This document shows, in pieces, positions 47,990-60,767 of a DNA stretch of 64,000 nucleotides. This DNA is from Clusia tigrina. Lineage: Eukaryota > Arthropoda > Insecta > Diptera > Clusiidae. The stretch spans positions 216,990,194-217,054,193 of the forward strand of contig OV050031.1 in assembly GCA_920105625.2 (NCBI GenBank). The letters run 5' to 3'. Under the pieces are notes generated by a model that was not told the DNA's origin, did not search any database, and worked only from the letters and a program-made list of their open reading frames with translations. The position numbers were made by a program, and so were the translations under genes. The stretch's first letter is position 1, and each line of letters opens with the position of its first letter.

Positions 47990-49945
47990 TTTGATCTCTA
48001 TTGTATATCCCAGTAGAGATCACTGAAATTCGAAAATACATATATTGAGGAGTACCTGATATATAGATGGATGAGGGACCTCTATATATGGGTAGGCTCT
48101 GTGTACACGAGCTCTGTATATGGATGAGTCCAGAGTATGCGAATGCGTCCGGTGTATACACGTCAATTCTGTGTATATGGATTAATCCTTTATATGCTGA
48201 TGAGTTCTCTATATAAGGATGAGATCTATGTACGAGTAAATGGATGAGTCCGACATATACGGATGAGTCCGACATATAGGGATGAGTCCGACATATACGG
48301 ATGAGTCCGACATATACGGATGAGTCTGACATATACGGATGAGTCCGACATATAGGGATGAGTCCGACATATTGGGATGAGTCCGACATATACGGATGAG
48401 TCCGACATATACGGATGAGTCCGATATATACGGATGAGTCCGACATATACGGATGAGTCCGACATATACGGATAAGTCCAACTTATACGGATGAGTCCGA
48501 CATATACGGATAAATCCCACATATACTGATGACTCCGACATATACGTATGAGTCGACTTATACGTTTGAGTCCAGATTATATGGTTGAGTCCTGAATATA
48601 TAGATGAGTATATAGATGAGTCCTGAATATATAGATGAGTTCTGAGTATATCAATGAGTACTTAGTATATCAATCAGTTCTGAGTATATCAATGAGTTCT
48701 AACTATATAGATGACTTCTAAGTATTTAGATGAGTTCATTGTATAAGTATGAGTTTTGTGTGTATGAAAGAGTCCTCTATAGTGAATGAGGACTATATAT
48801 AGATGAAGTCTCTATATATGTAGGAGTCATCTTGGATGAGTCCTCTATATATGTAGGAGTCATCTTGGATGAGTCCTCTATATATGGATGAGTTTTCTAT
48901 ATATGGATGAGTACTATATATGGATGAGTACTATATATGGATGAATCCTCTATATATGGATAAGTCTTCTATATATGGATGGATATTCTATGTATGGATG
49001 AGTCTCCTATATATGGATGAGTCTCCTATATATGGATGAGTCTTATATGTATGGATGAGTCTCCTATATATGTATGAGTCTAATATATATGGATGAATCC
49101 TTTATATATGGATGAGTCTTATATGTATGGATGAGTCTCCTATATATGGATGAGGTCTCTATGTATGGATGAGGTCTCTATGTATGGATGAAGTCTCTAT
49201 ATATGGACGAGTCCTCTATATATGGACGAAACCTCTATATATTGATGAGTTCGCGGTATATTGATGAGTCCTTTCTATATGGATGAGGTCTCTATGTATG
49301 GATGAAGTCTCTATATAAGGACGAGTCTTTCATATGTGGTTGAGTCCTTTGTATATGAATGAATTCCTTATACAAGTTTATGGATTTGGTCTGTATTTGG
49401 ATGGGGCCTCTATATATGGCTGAGGTCTCTATAGAGGGATGATGGCTGTATATATGGATGAGTTTTGTGTATATGAGTGAGTCCTGTGTATATGGCTGAG
49501 TTTTCTCTGTATGGGAGAGTTCTGTGTATATGGAAGAGACGTCTATATATGGAAGACTTATCTATATAAGAAAGAAGTCCTCTGTTTATGAATATGTCCG
49601 GCGTATACGAATGTATATATGGATATGAGTCAGTCTTGTGTATATGAATGAGTCATCCATATATAAATACTTCATCTCTGTATATATGAATGAGCCCTGT
49701 GTATATGGATCAGTTTCCTTTACATGGAAGAGTTCTGTGTATATGGAAGAGACGTCTATATATGGAAGAGTCCTCTATATATGAATGAGTCCGGCGTATA
49801 CGGATGAGCTTTGAGTCAGTCCTGTGTATATGGACAAGTTTTCTGAATGTGATTGAGTTTTGTGTATATGGAAGAGTCCTCTATGTATACATGGATGAAG
49901 TCTCTATATAGGTTTGAGTTCCATTTATATAGTTGAATTCTGTGT
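47990..49945. repeat. Very long 19-bp minisatellite, GGATGAGTCCGACATATAC type
   Basis: This is the longest array in the window, about 1.9 kb. The core 48240-48560 is nearly homogeneous (about 17 units, GGATGAGTCCGACATATAC). Outside it the period holds but units drift to GGATGAGTCCTCTATATAT and looser TATATGGATGAGT forms. Periodic minus-strand frames (SDSSVYVGLIRICRTHPYM) are artefacts. Confidence 0.95.
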
Positions 49946-50779
49946 ATATTGTTAACTCCTTTCGGGGTGAGAAAAAGGTTCTCTATATATTTTTTTTAAT
50001 ATTCCTTTCCTGGATGTTTTTCAACCATTTCATCAATTACTCCCCACTCAATCAGTTCTGACCGCATCCATTAACTTCCAGAGGGGAAGTCTAACAAAGA
50101 CTCTGATATCTTCTTGACGCCTCTCCCGCAATCTCCTCGTAAGATTTCTCAATCACATTTGACGGCCTTTCAAATAGCACCATAGTATATATACGCGATT
50201 GTAGGGTGTTTGTAGTGGCGCATTGTCTTTCTGTTGGTTTTTAAATGACTGTGGACTTTGTCGAAAATCACTTGAAAAAACTTTTGTTTCCATCATTTTT
50301 TTCCCTATTTTTTTTGTCTTGTAAATTTTTGTTGTATTCTCTCGGACAGAAGTTTTTCGATTACGGTTTAATGAAATTTTTATTTTCTGCCCCGCCTCGA
50401 TCCGATGCTGCCAGCGCTGCTTACGTGTACGCCAATGCATGCGGGCCCAAAGTTTGATGAATTATCATAAGCTGCGTAAAAAATGTAAAAGAAAATTTTA
50501 CATTTAAATGAAGTAAAGTAAAGAAAAAAAGAATACGGAAAGTAAAATCTCCAAGAAATTGAGAAAAAATTGTGTAAAATTTAAAATTGAGCCGCACAAA
50601 GTGAGGAGTTCCGTTGTGTTCAGTTCAATTCGGCATGCTAAGCTCTTTTTCTGTTCTTCTATTATAAAATAGATTTAATAAGAAGGCCCCCCCCCCCAAC
50701 GCAACCAAAGCCAACTCCGGCTCAAATTGCCTTGTTTAGCACAGGTGGATCTGTGCGTATGACTATAGGGGCTTATGAA

Positions 50780-50784
<5 letters not shown>
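49946..50784. other. No gene seen
   Basis: Unique sequence with a C11 homopolymer at about 50687-50697. Confidence 0.5.

Positions 50785-50825
<41 letters not shown>
50785..50825. repeat. (TG)n microsatellite
   Basis: About 20 uninterrupted units. Confidence 0.95.
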
Positions 50826-50827
<2 letters not shown>

Positions 50828-51032
50828 TTTACAATATCTGCCACCTAAATCCTGCCATGCTTTCCGCCCATCTGTGGGCCTATGATACACTCACACATAT
50901 CCACGTAGGTGTGTGCCTGTGTCTCATTTCCGCTTCCGTTCGCCTTTGTGGCTTGTTTGCTACGAGTGCTGTGTGAGATTTATTAATATAACGCATTTTA
51001 TTATTTATTTGTTTTTACTCTGACTGCTCCCG

Positions 51033-51073
<41 letters not shown>

Positions 51074-52140
51074 GGTGTTGTTGTTGCTGTTGTATGTCCC
51101 ACACTCATCGCCCGTGCCACCATCTACAAAAACAATAACGAAAAGGCAGTTACAAATATTAAAACAATATCAACATGTCGCATAATAATAGCACACAAGT
51201 ACGAGCAGAGTATATTAAAATCTCGTTTATGTCATTTATTGTCATTTTTGTCCTGTTTTTCTGCTGCTTGCTCCTCGTCCTGTTTGGCCCTCACAAATCC
51301 GTTTCATGTATCTAATACGTATGAATGCAAGCACGCCTCCTCCTCCTCCGCCTCCGCCTCGTCGTCGTCGTCTACTACTGCGTCGTCATCTATATGAGTT
51401 TATAGAGCTGCGGTGTACTCTCAGTTTGTTGGGGTATTTAGTTTACGACCAATATTGTGGGTACGCTTCTCGGTACATTGTCAGTCAGAGCCGGTGTTAC
51501 ATCATTTTTACGTGTATGAGTAGGTATTTTTGTGTGTGTCCTGGCTCATGTGTTTGGCTATGTGTGTGTGCGTTTGTGTGGATGTTTGTGTGTGGGTTTG
51601 TGTGGATTTTTGTGTGGATGTTTGTGTGGATATTTGTGTCATTATCACCTTGGGGATATTTACTCAACGTTTGTGATATTTAACATATTTATTTCATGTT
51701 CTTTCTTGTTTGCGTTTATTTGGTTTGGTTTTCTATCAATTTACTTTTGGCTTTCTGCGTCGTATCACATTTTTATGAGCTCTCCTCTTGTCTCTCATAT
51801 TCCATATTCACCACCACCCCCACAACTTGCAGTTGGATCAATCATTTTATTTTTTGGTGTCCTTATTGTCATTTATTCGTCCCCTTTGTGGTGTGTGTCT
51901 ATATCCGTTTACACAATTGGTCTTCAGTTTCAATTTTTAATTACATTTCCTTGCGTTTTAACTGGCAATAATTTATTAAAATTCGTCCTTTCTAGCAATA
52001 CCACATATTTTACCACTTTTTGGATATTTTTCTATGCAGCTGATGTCCTTGTAATATATTAAAAATATCGTTTCCTTTGCAGCTTGGTCAATATTTAATA
52101 AAACGTGTCCTTTGTAAACATTTCTTTGTGTTTTGGACAA
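50826..52140. other. No gene seen; (GTT)n tract
   Basis: (GTT)n/(TTG)n lies at about 51034-51090, with CTCCTCCTCCGCCTCCG-like sequence at 51335-51375 and TGTGTGGATGTTTG-type repeats near 51560-51640. The 176-residue frame at 51532-52062 spans that repeat and has no exon support. Confidence 0.5.
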
Positions 52141-52144
52141 TTTC

Positions 52145-53225
52145 ATCAGCAAGTTGACATACTTGGCAGTCACTTCGAAGGATCAACATTCGTTTCTTTA
52201 GTAGGAAATGAACCATACTTGTCCTTGGTAGTAATTCTCTATTATTTGCTGCCAAGGGTCAACTGTGTTTTCTTTACTAGGGGATAAATCATATTCGTCC
52301 TTGTTATTATTCGCTTCCAAGGATCTCAACAGTGTTTTCTTTAGTAGTAAATTAAGCAAACTCGTCCTTGGTAGTAATTCTGTCTATAAGGATCAACAGT
52401 CTTTTCTTTAGTGGTGGATAAATCATACTCGTCCTTGTTATTATTCGCTTCCAAGGATCTCAACAGTGGTTTCTTTAGTAGGAAATGTATCATACTCGTC
52501 CTTGATAGTAATTCTTTATTATTTGCTTGCAATGATCAACAGTGTTTTCTCTAGTAGTGGATTAATTATACTCGTCCTTGGCAGTAAGTCTGTATTATTC
52601 GCTTCCAAGGATCTCAACAGTGTTTTCTTTACTAGTAAATGAATCATACTCGTCCTTGGTAGTAATTCTGTCTGTAAGGATCAACAGTTTTTTCTTTAGT
52701 AGTGGATCAATCATACTCGTCCTTGTTATTATTCGCTTCCAAGGATCTCAACAGTGGTTTCTTTAGTAGGAAATGAATCATACTTGTCCTTGATTGTAGT
52801 TCTTTATTATTTTCTTGCAATGATCAACAGTGTTTTCTCTAGTAGTGGATTGATCATACTAGTCCTTGGCAGTAAGTCTGTATTATTCGCTTCCAAGGAT
52901 CTCAACAGAGTTTTCTTTACTAGTAAATGAATCATACTCGTCCTTGGTAGTAATTCTGTCTGTAAGGATCAACAGTTTTTTCTTTAGTAGTGGATAAATC
53001 ATACTCGTCCTTGCTATTATTCGCTTCCAAGGATCTCAACAGTGGTTTCTTTAGTAGGAAATGAATCATACTTGTCCTTGATTGTAGTTCTTTATTATTT
53101 TCTTGCAATGATCAACAGTGTTTTCTCTAGTAGTGGATTGATCATACTAGTCCTTGGTAGTAATTCAATATTATTCCCTTCCAAGGATCAACAGTGTTTT
53201 CTTTAGTAGTAAACTAATCATGCTA
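52145..53225. repeat. Higher-order tandem array, 72-bp monomer and 288-bp super-repeat
   Basis: The monomer runs CATACTCGTCCTTGGTAGTA, then a TTCGCTTCCAAGGATC-like stretch, then CAACAGTGTTTTCTTTAGTAG. A distinctive variant (GCAATGATCAACAGTGTTTT with CTCTAGTAGTGG) recurs at 52529, 52817 and 53105, exactly 288 bp apart, so blocks of four monomers were amplified together. Confidence 0.9.
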
Positions 53226-53338
53226 TTTTCTCAGGCTCTCAGCGGTGTTCGCACTGGTCTTATCACTGATTGTTTTACACATATTTTGCTATCCTAGTCA
53301 AGGTCGAGCTTTCTAGTGATTTCTGATTTTTCAAGCAA
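53226..53338. other. Spacer, no gene seen
   Basis: Short unique spacer between two arrays. Confidence 0.4.
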
Positions 53339-53505
53339 CATCTTCACTGTTCCTTTAACGGCTTCTTCACTGATCCTTCCACGGTTTCTTCACTGATCCT
53401 TCCACGGTTTCTTCACTGATCCTTCCACGGTTTCTTCACTGTTCCTTTCACGGTTTTTTCACTGATCCTTCCACGGTTTCTTCACTGATCCTTCTACTGA
53501 TTGAT
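53339..53505. repeat. 24-bp array CTTCCACGGTTTCTTCACTGATC type, about six copies
   Basis: Nearly identical units. Confidence 0.9.
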
Positions 53506-54545
53506 TGACACTTGTTTTTTTACCTAACCATAGTCGTCCTTCCGTATCCTCCTTTTCTATCTATTAGTAAAACTTTGCCGTAAATTCCTCAAAAGTTGCC
53601 TCACTTGACATTCACTGATTGTAGTCCATGAGTTTTTATTAGTTGCTAACCTACCCAAAGTCGTCCTTTCTAATTATTTTGGTGTGTGTGGTCAACTGTT
53701 TTCCGTGTTTTCCTCCGCTGTCAACACATTCGACCATGGCTTTCCATCACTGATTGTATTTACGCACACCTTTAGTAGGCCCCTTCAGTTGTTGTTGTGT
53801 ATTTCGTCAGCGTTTGCCACACTGGGTCGTCACTTTCCACCGCTAACTTGCAGCGTGGCGGTAATTCTAAAATGTTCTTAACCAAGTTTCCCCTGACTTC
53901 GTCAGCGTTCACCACGCATTTAAGCCAAAGGAGCCTTTCATTCCAGCGTTTCTAGAAGAACTCTTTTAAAGCATTCCGTTCAAGTAGTTTGCTTGTAAAT
54001 ATATTAAATCCTACCTCAAGCCTCAAGTCGGGTCCCATTCAAATTTGTTTATGAATGCTGCAATACTGCTTCCTTCCTGAAGTCGTCCCGTGTGCTCGTG
54101 TGATTGCGTGTATTAGCACGCAATTTTTCGTGGCTTTCTTTTTGTTTTTTTTTTCTCGCTTTACTAAAAGTTGCAAATTTGTTTTTGCCCAGTTCCTGAG
54201 GTCGCTTTTCGTACCCACGTGGGAACTGGCAAAACGCTCGGTTTTACCTTGGAACATATTTGGACAGGTCACGCAAGATTTTTGCCTTAATGAGAATTTA
54301 TTGATTGCAGTTTCATTTAGTTTACCATTTTTTTCCCTCATAATATTAGCGATTACACTGTTCAGGAGCGGAGGTGAAATTGTAGCGCTGCCACACACTA
54401 ATTCGCTTACTTATTTATCCAGGAACAGATTATCCCTGCATATGAATAATGCATATCGCAGTTGTCCTTATTAATTGCGGTATTAAATTTCTCTCTGCTG
54501 ATGCTGTTGATGCTGCCGCAATTGTTGTGTAACTCAACTTATGCA
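53506..54545. other. No gene seen
   Basis: Unique sequence. CCCACGTGGG at about 54214-54223 is a 10-bp perfect palindrome with an E-box core, set between short inverted arms (CCAGTTCC and GGAACTGG). No coding frame supported. Confidence 0.4.
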
Positions 54546-54662
54546 AGCAACTTGAACACCCTCTCCATCTTGGAACACACCCTCTCCAACTTGGAACACA
54601 CCCTCTCAAACTTGGAACACCCTCGCAAACTTGGAACACCCTCTCAAACTTGGAACACTCAC
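54546..54662. repeat. 17-20-bp array, CTTGGAACACACCCTCTC type
   Basis: About six units of slightly varying length. Confidence 0.85.
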
Positions 54663-56150
54663 ATGCCAACCCACACCCTCTGAGAGGCAGACATTTACAC
54701 TTGTTTTCCCTCATAGTCACCTTGAACTAATGCGTGCTTGTGTGGTGTTATCACCTCTTCCAACGGAAAGTCAAATCATGTAATTATCTCATGTCCGCAC
54801 TGTTGCAGACTGTCGACAGCGACTGCGGCTGCCTCTCCAAGAGGAGGAGCTGCTCTAAGGATGTGTAAATGAGTGTATGTGAGTGTGAGTTTGTTTGCTT
54901 GCTTACTTGCTTGTTTGTTGGTGTCTCACCGTGTTTCCAGTCAGTCAGCAGCAGGTCTGAAAACGATACTAATTATGTCGCCCTCAGCAAATGAACTTAT
55001 TTCAGCTGCAGCTGCAGCTCCATCGCGAGCTCTTGATGCTGATCCTGCTGCTGTTTAATTGGATTTGCATTGCACAGACACACATGTACACACGTCTTTC
55101 CAATCACACAATCCCTCACACCCTCCCTCACACACTCCCTTCCACACTTCTTTCCACCTACACACTCCTTCACTCCCTCACTCAGTCTCACTTTCAGCAG
55201 CTCTACACACTTTCTAAAATACCTGCGTTTACTAACAAGATTCTTGGCATAAATGAAACTGCCAAAACTTCAAATCTTGTAATTGGGAGGGGGCGTGAGA
55301 GGTTCAGACTCAGCTATAAACAGCAAAATTTACCGTGTGCAATTCGCGTTGCATGTGTTTGAAGCATATCCTTTTTTGGTTTATTTTATTCCCGTTTTTT
55401 TTTTTTCTCTTAGTTTTCAACCTCTCAGCGGTAATTTAAACTACACGCCGCCAGCTCACATAGTCAGCCAGTCAGTGGCGGTGGTGTTGCTGGCATGATG
55501 CTTGCTTAACTTACACACACACTGCAACCGCCATTTTAGCTAAGTGCTTGGGAGTGCGTGTGTGTATCTGTGTGTGTGTTAACATCAGAGGATCCTGGTG
55601 TGTGCCTGCGTTTGAAATCTGAGCGCAGTTGATTTCATTAACAAAAGTTCGACACCATGCTGCACTGCTCAGCATAGCACCAGCACAGAGTTGGAGCAGT
55701 CAGGCACACGCACTACTCTGCTTTTGGTGGTGCGTCACTTGCAAAAGGATGCTTGCAAACTGATTTTTTTGCCTCCTTTACACAATTTTTTTTTTACTGT
55801 GTAAAATTAATTTGCAGAAAACAACTTGTCGAAAGTTGTGCCTTTGCTGCTTGCTGCTCCTTGCTGCAGTAGCGCCAAATGCAGCACGCAATGTGCGCAA
55901 ACGGAGGATGCAGACAGACGCCGCCTTTAAGCGACATGGGGGCTTTAATATGTGGCATATATAGGCGCTTCACGTGTGTGTCTGTCTGTGTTTGTGCACG
56001 TAAAGCACGTGTTCGTTGCGTTTAATTTATTACACGCTTTTAAGTTAAATAACGTTGTGGGGGAGCATTTTTTTTTCAAAGTATCTCTTACATCTCCGCC
56101 GCAAGCCAAATGATGTCATTTCCAAAGCGTATAGTTTCATATTCTCTCTG
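54663..56150. other. No gene seen
   Basis: Unique sequence with CCCTCACACACTCCCT-like tracts near 55105-55180. Codon-like frames at 54873-55498 have no splice support. Confidence 0.45.
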
Positions 56151-56154
56151 TGAG

Positions 56155-58180
56155 TGCATACTTTTAGGCGTTTGTAATTTTATTAAATCACACATTGAAT
56201 GAATGTCGCGTCGGCATATGATTAAACCACAATCTCCTTAATTTGTCCACAAATTGAATGCACTTTTAAAATCGGCAGACAAATGAGGAGCAGATTTTAA
56301 GGCGTTCTTATTTGTGGAGTATAAATAAGGGGGGGTACTGGGAAAGAAAGCCGTAAAGTGTGTCTGTCGTGCCATTTTCTGTATAGCCTGAGGAAGGATT
56401 GGTTGATCTCTGAAAGGAGACATAAAAGGCTCCCACTGGTTGTAAATAGTACCAAATAATATTTGCTCTTTTCTTTCTTATCGCAGTATTCCTCTCTCCC
56501 TTCTCTCTGTACTCTTTCGAAATATCACATTCTCCTCCCTATCTGGTTGTAAATAGAAGCAATTAATATTTCCTCTTTCTCTTCCTATCGCGATATTGCT
56601 GTTTTCCTCCCACTGTATTGCCTTCTCCATCTCGCGGTGTTGCCTTCTCCCTCTCTCTGCACCTCATTGAAATCTCACATGTTCTTGCTCTCTCCTTGTA
56701 CCATTCTAAACGGTTGAGAAAGTCTTCTGCGATTTTTATTAATAATTTAATTCATATTTTATGGTTTCTAAACAAAAAGTGTTGCATACTTTTAGTCACA
56801 GAAAATTTGAAAAAATTATTGTTTCAAAACGTTCTGAGAAATCTTTATGTTAACTTAAGACGGTTGCCAAAAGTTTTTACGTCCTAACTCTTTTTATAGA
56901 ATATTTTATGGATTCCTAACAAAATGTATTGCATACTTTTAGTCACAGGAATAGTGTATTGTTTCAAACCGTTTCTAAATCCATGTCTGCCATCTTTATA
57001 TTAACTAAAGGCGGTTGTTAAACGCTTCTATGTACTTAACTCTTTTTATAGAATACTTTACGAGATCTTAACACAATGTATTGCATACTTTTAGTCACAG
57101 GAAATTTAAAATATTATTTAATAGTTTAAAAACGTTTCTAACTTTATACGCCTTTAACTCTTTTTATAGAATATTTTATTGATTCCTAACAAAATGTGTT
57201 GCATACTTTTAGTCACAGAAAAATTTTAAAAAATTATTTAATTGTTTCAAAACATTGTGAGAAATCTTTATAATTAACTTAAGACGGTCGCCAAAAGTTT
57301 TTACGTCTTAACTCTTTTTATAGAATATTCCAAACAAAATGTATTGCATACTTTTAGTTACATAATTTAAAAAAAATAATTATTTAAGTGTATCAAGACT
57401 TTTCTAAGTGTCTGTCGGTCGTCTGTACATTAACTTAAGAATGCTGCTTTTCATAGAATTACTTACAGATTGTTAACTAAACGTATTGCATACTTTTAGT
57501 CGGACCAAAATTGAAGAAATTTCATATATTCCACGTTAGACAAAAATTGTCACTGAACGTCATATTGAATATTTTAATATCTCTCCTTAGACCAAGTCCA
57601 AACAGTCCCGAAAGTCTTCTGTACGTTTAGTGTAGATTGATTACTTTACGAATTCTTAACAAAATGTGTTGCATACTTTTAGTCGGACGAAAGATTTAAG
57701 AAATTTCAAATATATTCCACATTTATCCATATTGATGTTTTATGCTCTCTCCTTGGACTCAGCCTAAACGTTTCTGAGAGTCTTCTGTGAGTTTAATTAT
57801 TACGTTAATGCGTATTTTAAGGCTTCTAAATAAAGTCTGTTGCCTAATTTTAGGCACAAACGTTATAATTGTTTTAAAACTAATTTTAGTTCATACTCTC
57901 TCCTGTGAATTCAGCCAATATGGTTCTCTTTAAATTTTTAAATAGAATACTTTACAGATGTTTATTAAAATGTGTTGCATATTTATGGGCGGATAAACAA
58001 ACAATAAAAAGTATCATCAGTATAAAAAGCCCAACAAATTTTTAGTATTGAATTTGTTGCAATTTAGTTCAAATCCCATCGATTTCCTATTCCCTTCATT
58101 TGAGTCCTGCTTTGCTTGCAATTCAATTAACACTTCTATCCAAGCGTTCTGTCAGACTTCTGTTGCATACTTTTAGACGC
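56155..58180 (+). repeat. GCATACTTTTAGTC repeat cluster A
   Basis: The core TTGCATACTTTTAGKC occurs near 56155, 56782, 56929, 57081, 57199, 57344, 57486, 57669, 57975 and 58162, plus a degraded copy near 57840. From 56.78 to 57.5 kb a longer unit surrounds it (AACTCTTTTTATAGAATA upstream, then CCTAACAAAATGTRTTGC), giving a loose 118-187-bp period. Every copy is on the + strand. Confidence 0.8.
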
Positions 58181-59464
58181 CCCACAAAAAATATAATTTT
58201 TTTATTTCACAACAAAAGTAAACTTTTTTAGTGTGAATAATGCAACCCATTCACACATTGCCCAACGATTCCATCCGTCCGTCCGTTAAACCCACCTCCT
58301 CGTCGTCCCCATCTCATCATCGTCCCCTTGTATCATCCAATAAACCGGGAATATATTTTAATGGCATAACTTTTATCCTATCATGGCAGTCACTTAATAT
58401 TTTTTGCTGTTTTTCAGTAGTTTAATGCCTGAATGCGATAACTTTTCCCACTGCATTATAATAAATGTCACTTTGACAGTATATTTGTTTATGACGTCAT
58501 GACATTTGTATTACTCTCTCACAGAACTGCTGCCAGCAAGGAAGCAGCTTTCGCAAACACATGCACGTAAACTGGCTGCCATGCGGTGTGTTTTATTGTG
58601 TAAATGTATACCTCTGTGGATGTGGACTTTTCTGAGTGTGTGTGTTTGTGAGTGTGTGTGCTTTTCAGTGCATGTGTGTGTACCTGAGAGTGTGTTTGTA
58701 TGTGTCTGGAGCAATAGCATCATAGTCATTGACCCATGTGATGTGTTTTAACGCCATTCAACTTGTTACCTATGCCAGCTCAGACGCTTTATGGACTCCT
58801 CTGTCGCTCTGTCTGAGTTGTGCCGATTCGGTTTATATGTGTGTGTGGGCATGTGTATGAGTGTGTGAGTGTGTGAGTGTGTGTGCATATGTATTGTACT
58901 CGTTTCTGTACGCCAGTGAATGGTGTTTTCTCTACTGCTGCCATTTGATGCTTCGATGTGCATCTTTTCTTCCGGAACTAAATTTTAACTGCTGGAAATT
59001 TTCGAATGATTGTCACTGGGGCGGTCTATGCAGCAAATTGAAATGCTGGGCAATTGTTATGATTGAATGTGGTAACTCGTTGCGACCATGATTGATGCCT
59101 CCTCTTCGACACCTTTCTCGTCTACACGACGACGACGACTACAATGCTGAAAGGCAATGAATGTTATTATCATGGTGGAACTGTGTTTCCCACGTTTTGT
59201 TATTTCCTTCTTTAATTTGCAATTCCATTTAGAAATTAAAAGCTGTTAAATTTTATTTCAAATTCAAACAGCAGATTGATGCTTAATGAAGGGCATCGTG
59301 CTTTGAGATCGTAAACTAAATTTCGATGACTTTCTTGGTCTGAAACAGTGGGTCGAATTGTGGGTCTTTCAAGCCGCGTAATGTGGCCTAAGATCTCTTG
59401 GCGGTTCGAATCAGAAATAAGGAGTTACAGGAATCAGATTGAGATAAGAAAGGTAAGTCCTCTG
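58181..59464 (+). other. Mostly unique; possible acceptor at 58417 and donor at 59452
   Basis: TTTTTTGCTGTTTTTCAG (ending at 58417) is a good 3' splice site, but the sequence after it has stops in all frames. GAAAG|GTAAGT at 59452/59453 is a good 5' splice site. TG-rich tracts lie at 58640-58700 and 58838-58885. I cannot join these into an exon. Confidence 0.3.
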
Positions 59465-59536
59465 GACTCTGTGGTCTAGTGGTAAGCATGCTAGACTCAC
59501 ACTCAGAGGGTCGCAGGTTCAAATCATGCTCCGGGC
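59465..59536 (+). tRNA. tRNA-Val(CAC)-like sequence, probably a pseudogene or SINE head
   Basis: A 72-nt segment has an A box, TGGTCTAGTGG (59472-59482), and a B box, GTTCAAATC (59517-59525), at tRNA spacing. The anticodon loop CTCACAC equals that of tRNA-Val(CAC). The T stem (GCAGG/CATGC) pairs at four of five positions, but the anticodon stem has two mismatches and the acceptor stem (GACTCTG/TCCGGGC) pairs poorly. So it is unlikely to be a working tRNA. A tRNA-derived SINE is the main alternative; no matching second copy is seen in the window. Confidence 0.5.
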
Positions 59537-59599
59537 TTGCTCTCAAAGGGCTTCTTTCCAAAACATATTTTTCTCTTGTTCCAATTTCTGGCAGAACTT

Positions 59600-59870
59600 A
59601 CTTCCCTCATGAGTACTCTTGTCGTTCTTGCTGTTATCTGCTCATACTCCTGTCCATCCTTCATAAGTACTCTTGCCGTTCTTGCTGTTATCTCTTCATA
59701 CTCATGTCCTTTCTTCATGAGCACTCTTGCCATTCTTGTTGTTATCTCTTCCTACTCATGTCCTTCCTTCACGAGTACTCCTGCTATTCTTGGTGTTAAA
59801 TCTTCATACTCATATCCTCCTGCTATTCTTGCTGTTATCTCTTCATACTCGTGTGCCACACATAAACTTT
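59600..59870. repeat. 48-bp tandem array, five to six copies
   Basis: Units run GTACTCTTGCCGTTCTTGCT, then a GTTATCTCTTCATACTC-like stretch, then TGTCCTTCCTTCATGA. Because 48 is a multiple of three, frames stay open on both strands. It lies about 60 bp after the tRNA-like sequence. Confidence 0.9.
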
Positions 59871-60765
59871 TATATTCATATTTAATTCGTTTTAATTCCT
59901 CATTTTATTCCCTAATTTGTTTCTTCATTTGGAAACTTCGCAAGCGTCTCAAGTTCCCCAACTGCTCCTCAGTTGAGTTGCTCTGAATTTTGCATTAAAA
60001 CGTCTGTTGCCAATTATCCGAATATTTCATGACTTGCACCATAAATCTGCAACTCTTTTCCTCTGAGCTACCTCAGCAATGTTGTCAGAACAGTGAGGAA
60101 GCAACTCCATCTCCACTTCCATTTCTATCTTGACTATTTACCGTAGTATTTCAACAATTGCCACCTATGTCAACACCGAATTTGTCAACACCGTTTATGT
60201 GCATCAACTGGGAAGAACTCCACGGTGTCTTCCACACACACACCCACTCACATACAAATACACAGACACACTCTTGACATATTTTTCTCATTCACACACC
60301 GAAAGACTTTTGATGACTCCTGCAATTTTTATGGCAAGCCGTAGAAAAAAACAGGAATATTCTCAAGTAAAAAATGCATAATGGGCGCCGTCTTTAACCG
60401 TTTCTGGTGTGTTCCTGGTCTGGCTGGCTGGCGGCCTGCCTGCGTCGTTGCCTGCCTGACTGGTTGCTTCATCGCTGATTGTGCTCAAATGGTGCAATAT
60501 TCTGCACCATGAATTTTATCCTATTCTGTTTTTTTTTTGTTCTGGAATTTTATATTTTTTTCGATTTTTTTTGAAAGAATTTTTTCTCACACTTGAATTT
60601 TTTTCCTGCAAGGCATCTGGACCCCATTGGCGGGTGTGTGTGTGTGTGTGAATGCAGCTCTCTGCTAACTTCATTGTCTGTTTTTATGCAATATTTTGCT
60701 GTTTCATCATTTCATGCCAGTGACTGACTCCAGACTCCTTCTGTTCTTGCTCTGAGCTGCGCCGC
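59871..60765. other. No gene seen
   Basis: Unique sequence with a CACACA stretch near 60235-60275 and a (TG)n tract near 60634-60650. Confidence 0.5.
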
Positions 60766-60767
60766 TG

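Noticed and set aside
47982..48541. Minus-strand frames with a repeated YVGLIRICRTHPYMSDSS pattern
   Set aside because: Direct translation of the 19-bp minisatellite. The three frames interchange because 19 is not a multiple of three.
52145..53225. CRISPR-like direct repeats
   Set aside because: Whole units repeat without unique spacers between short repeats, and the DNA is clearly eukaryotic.
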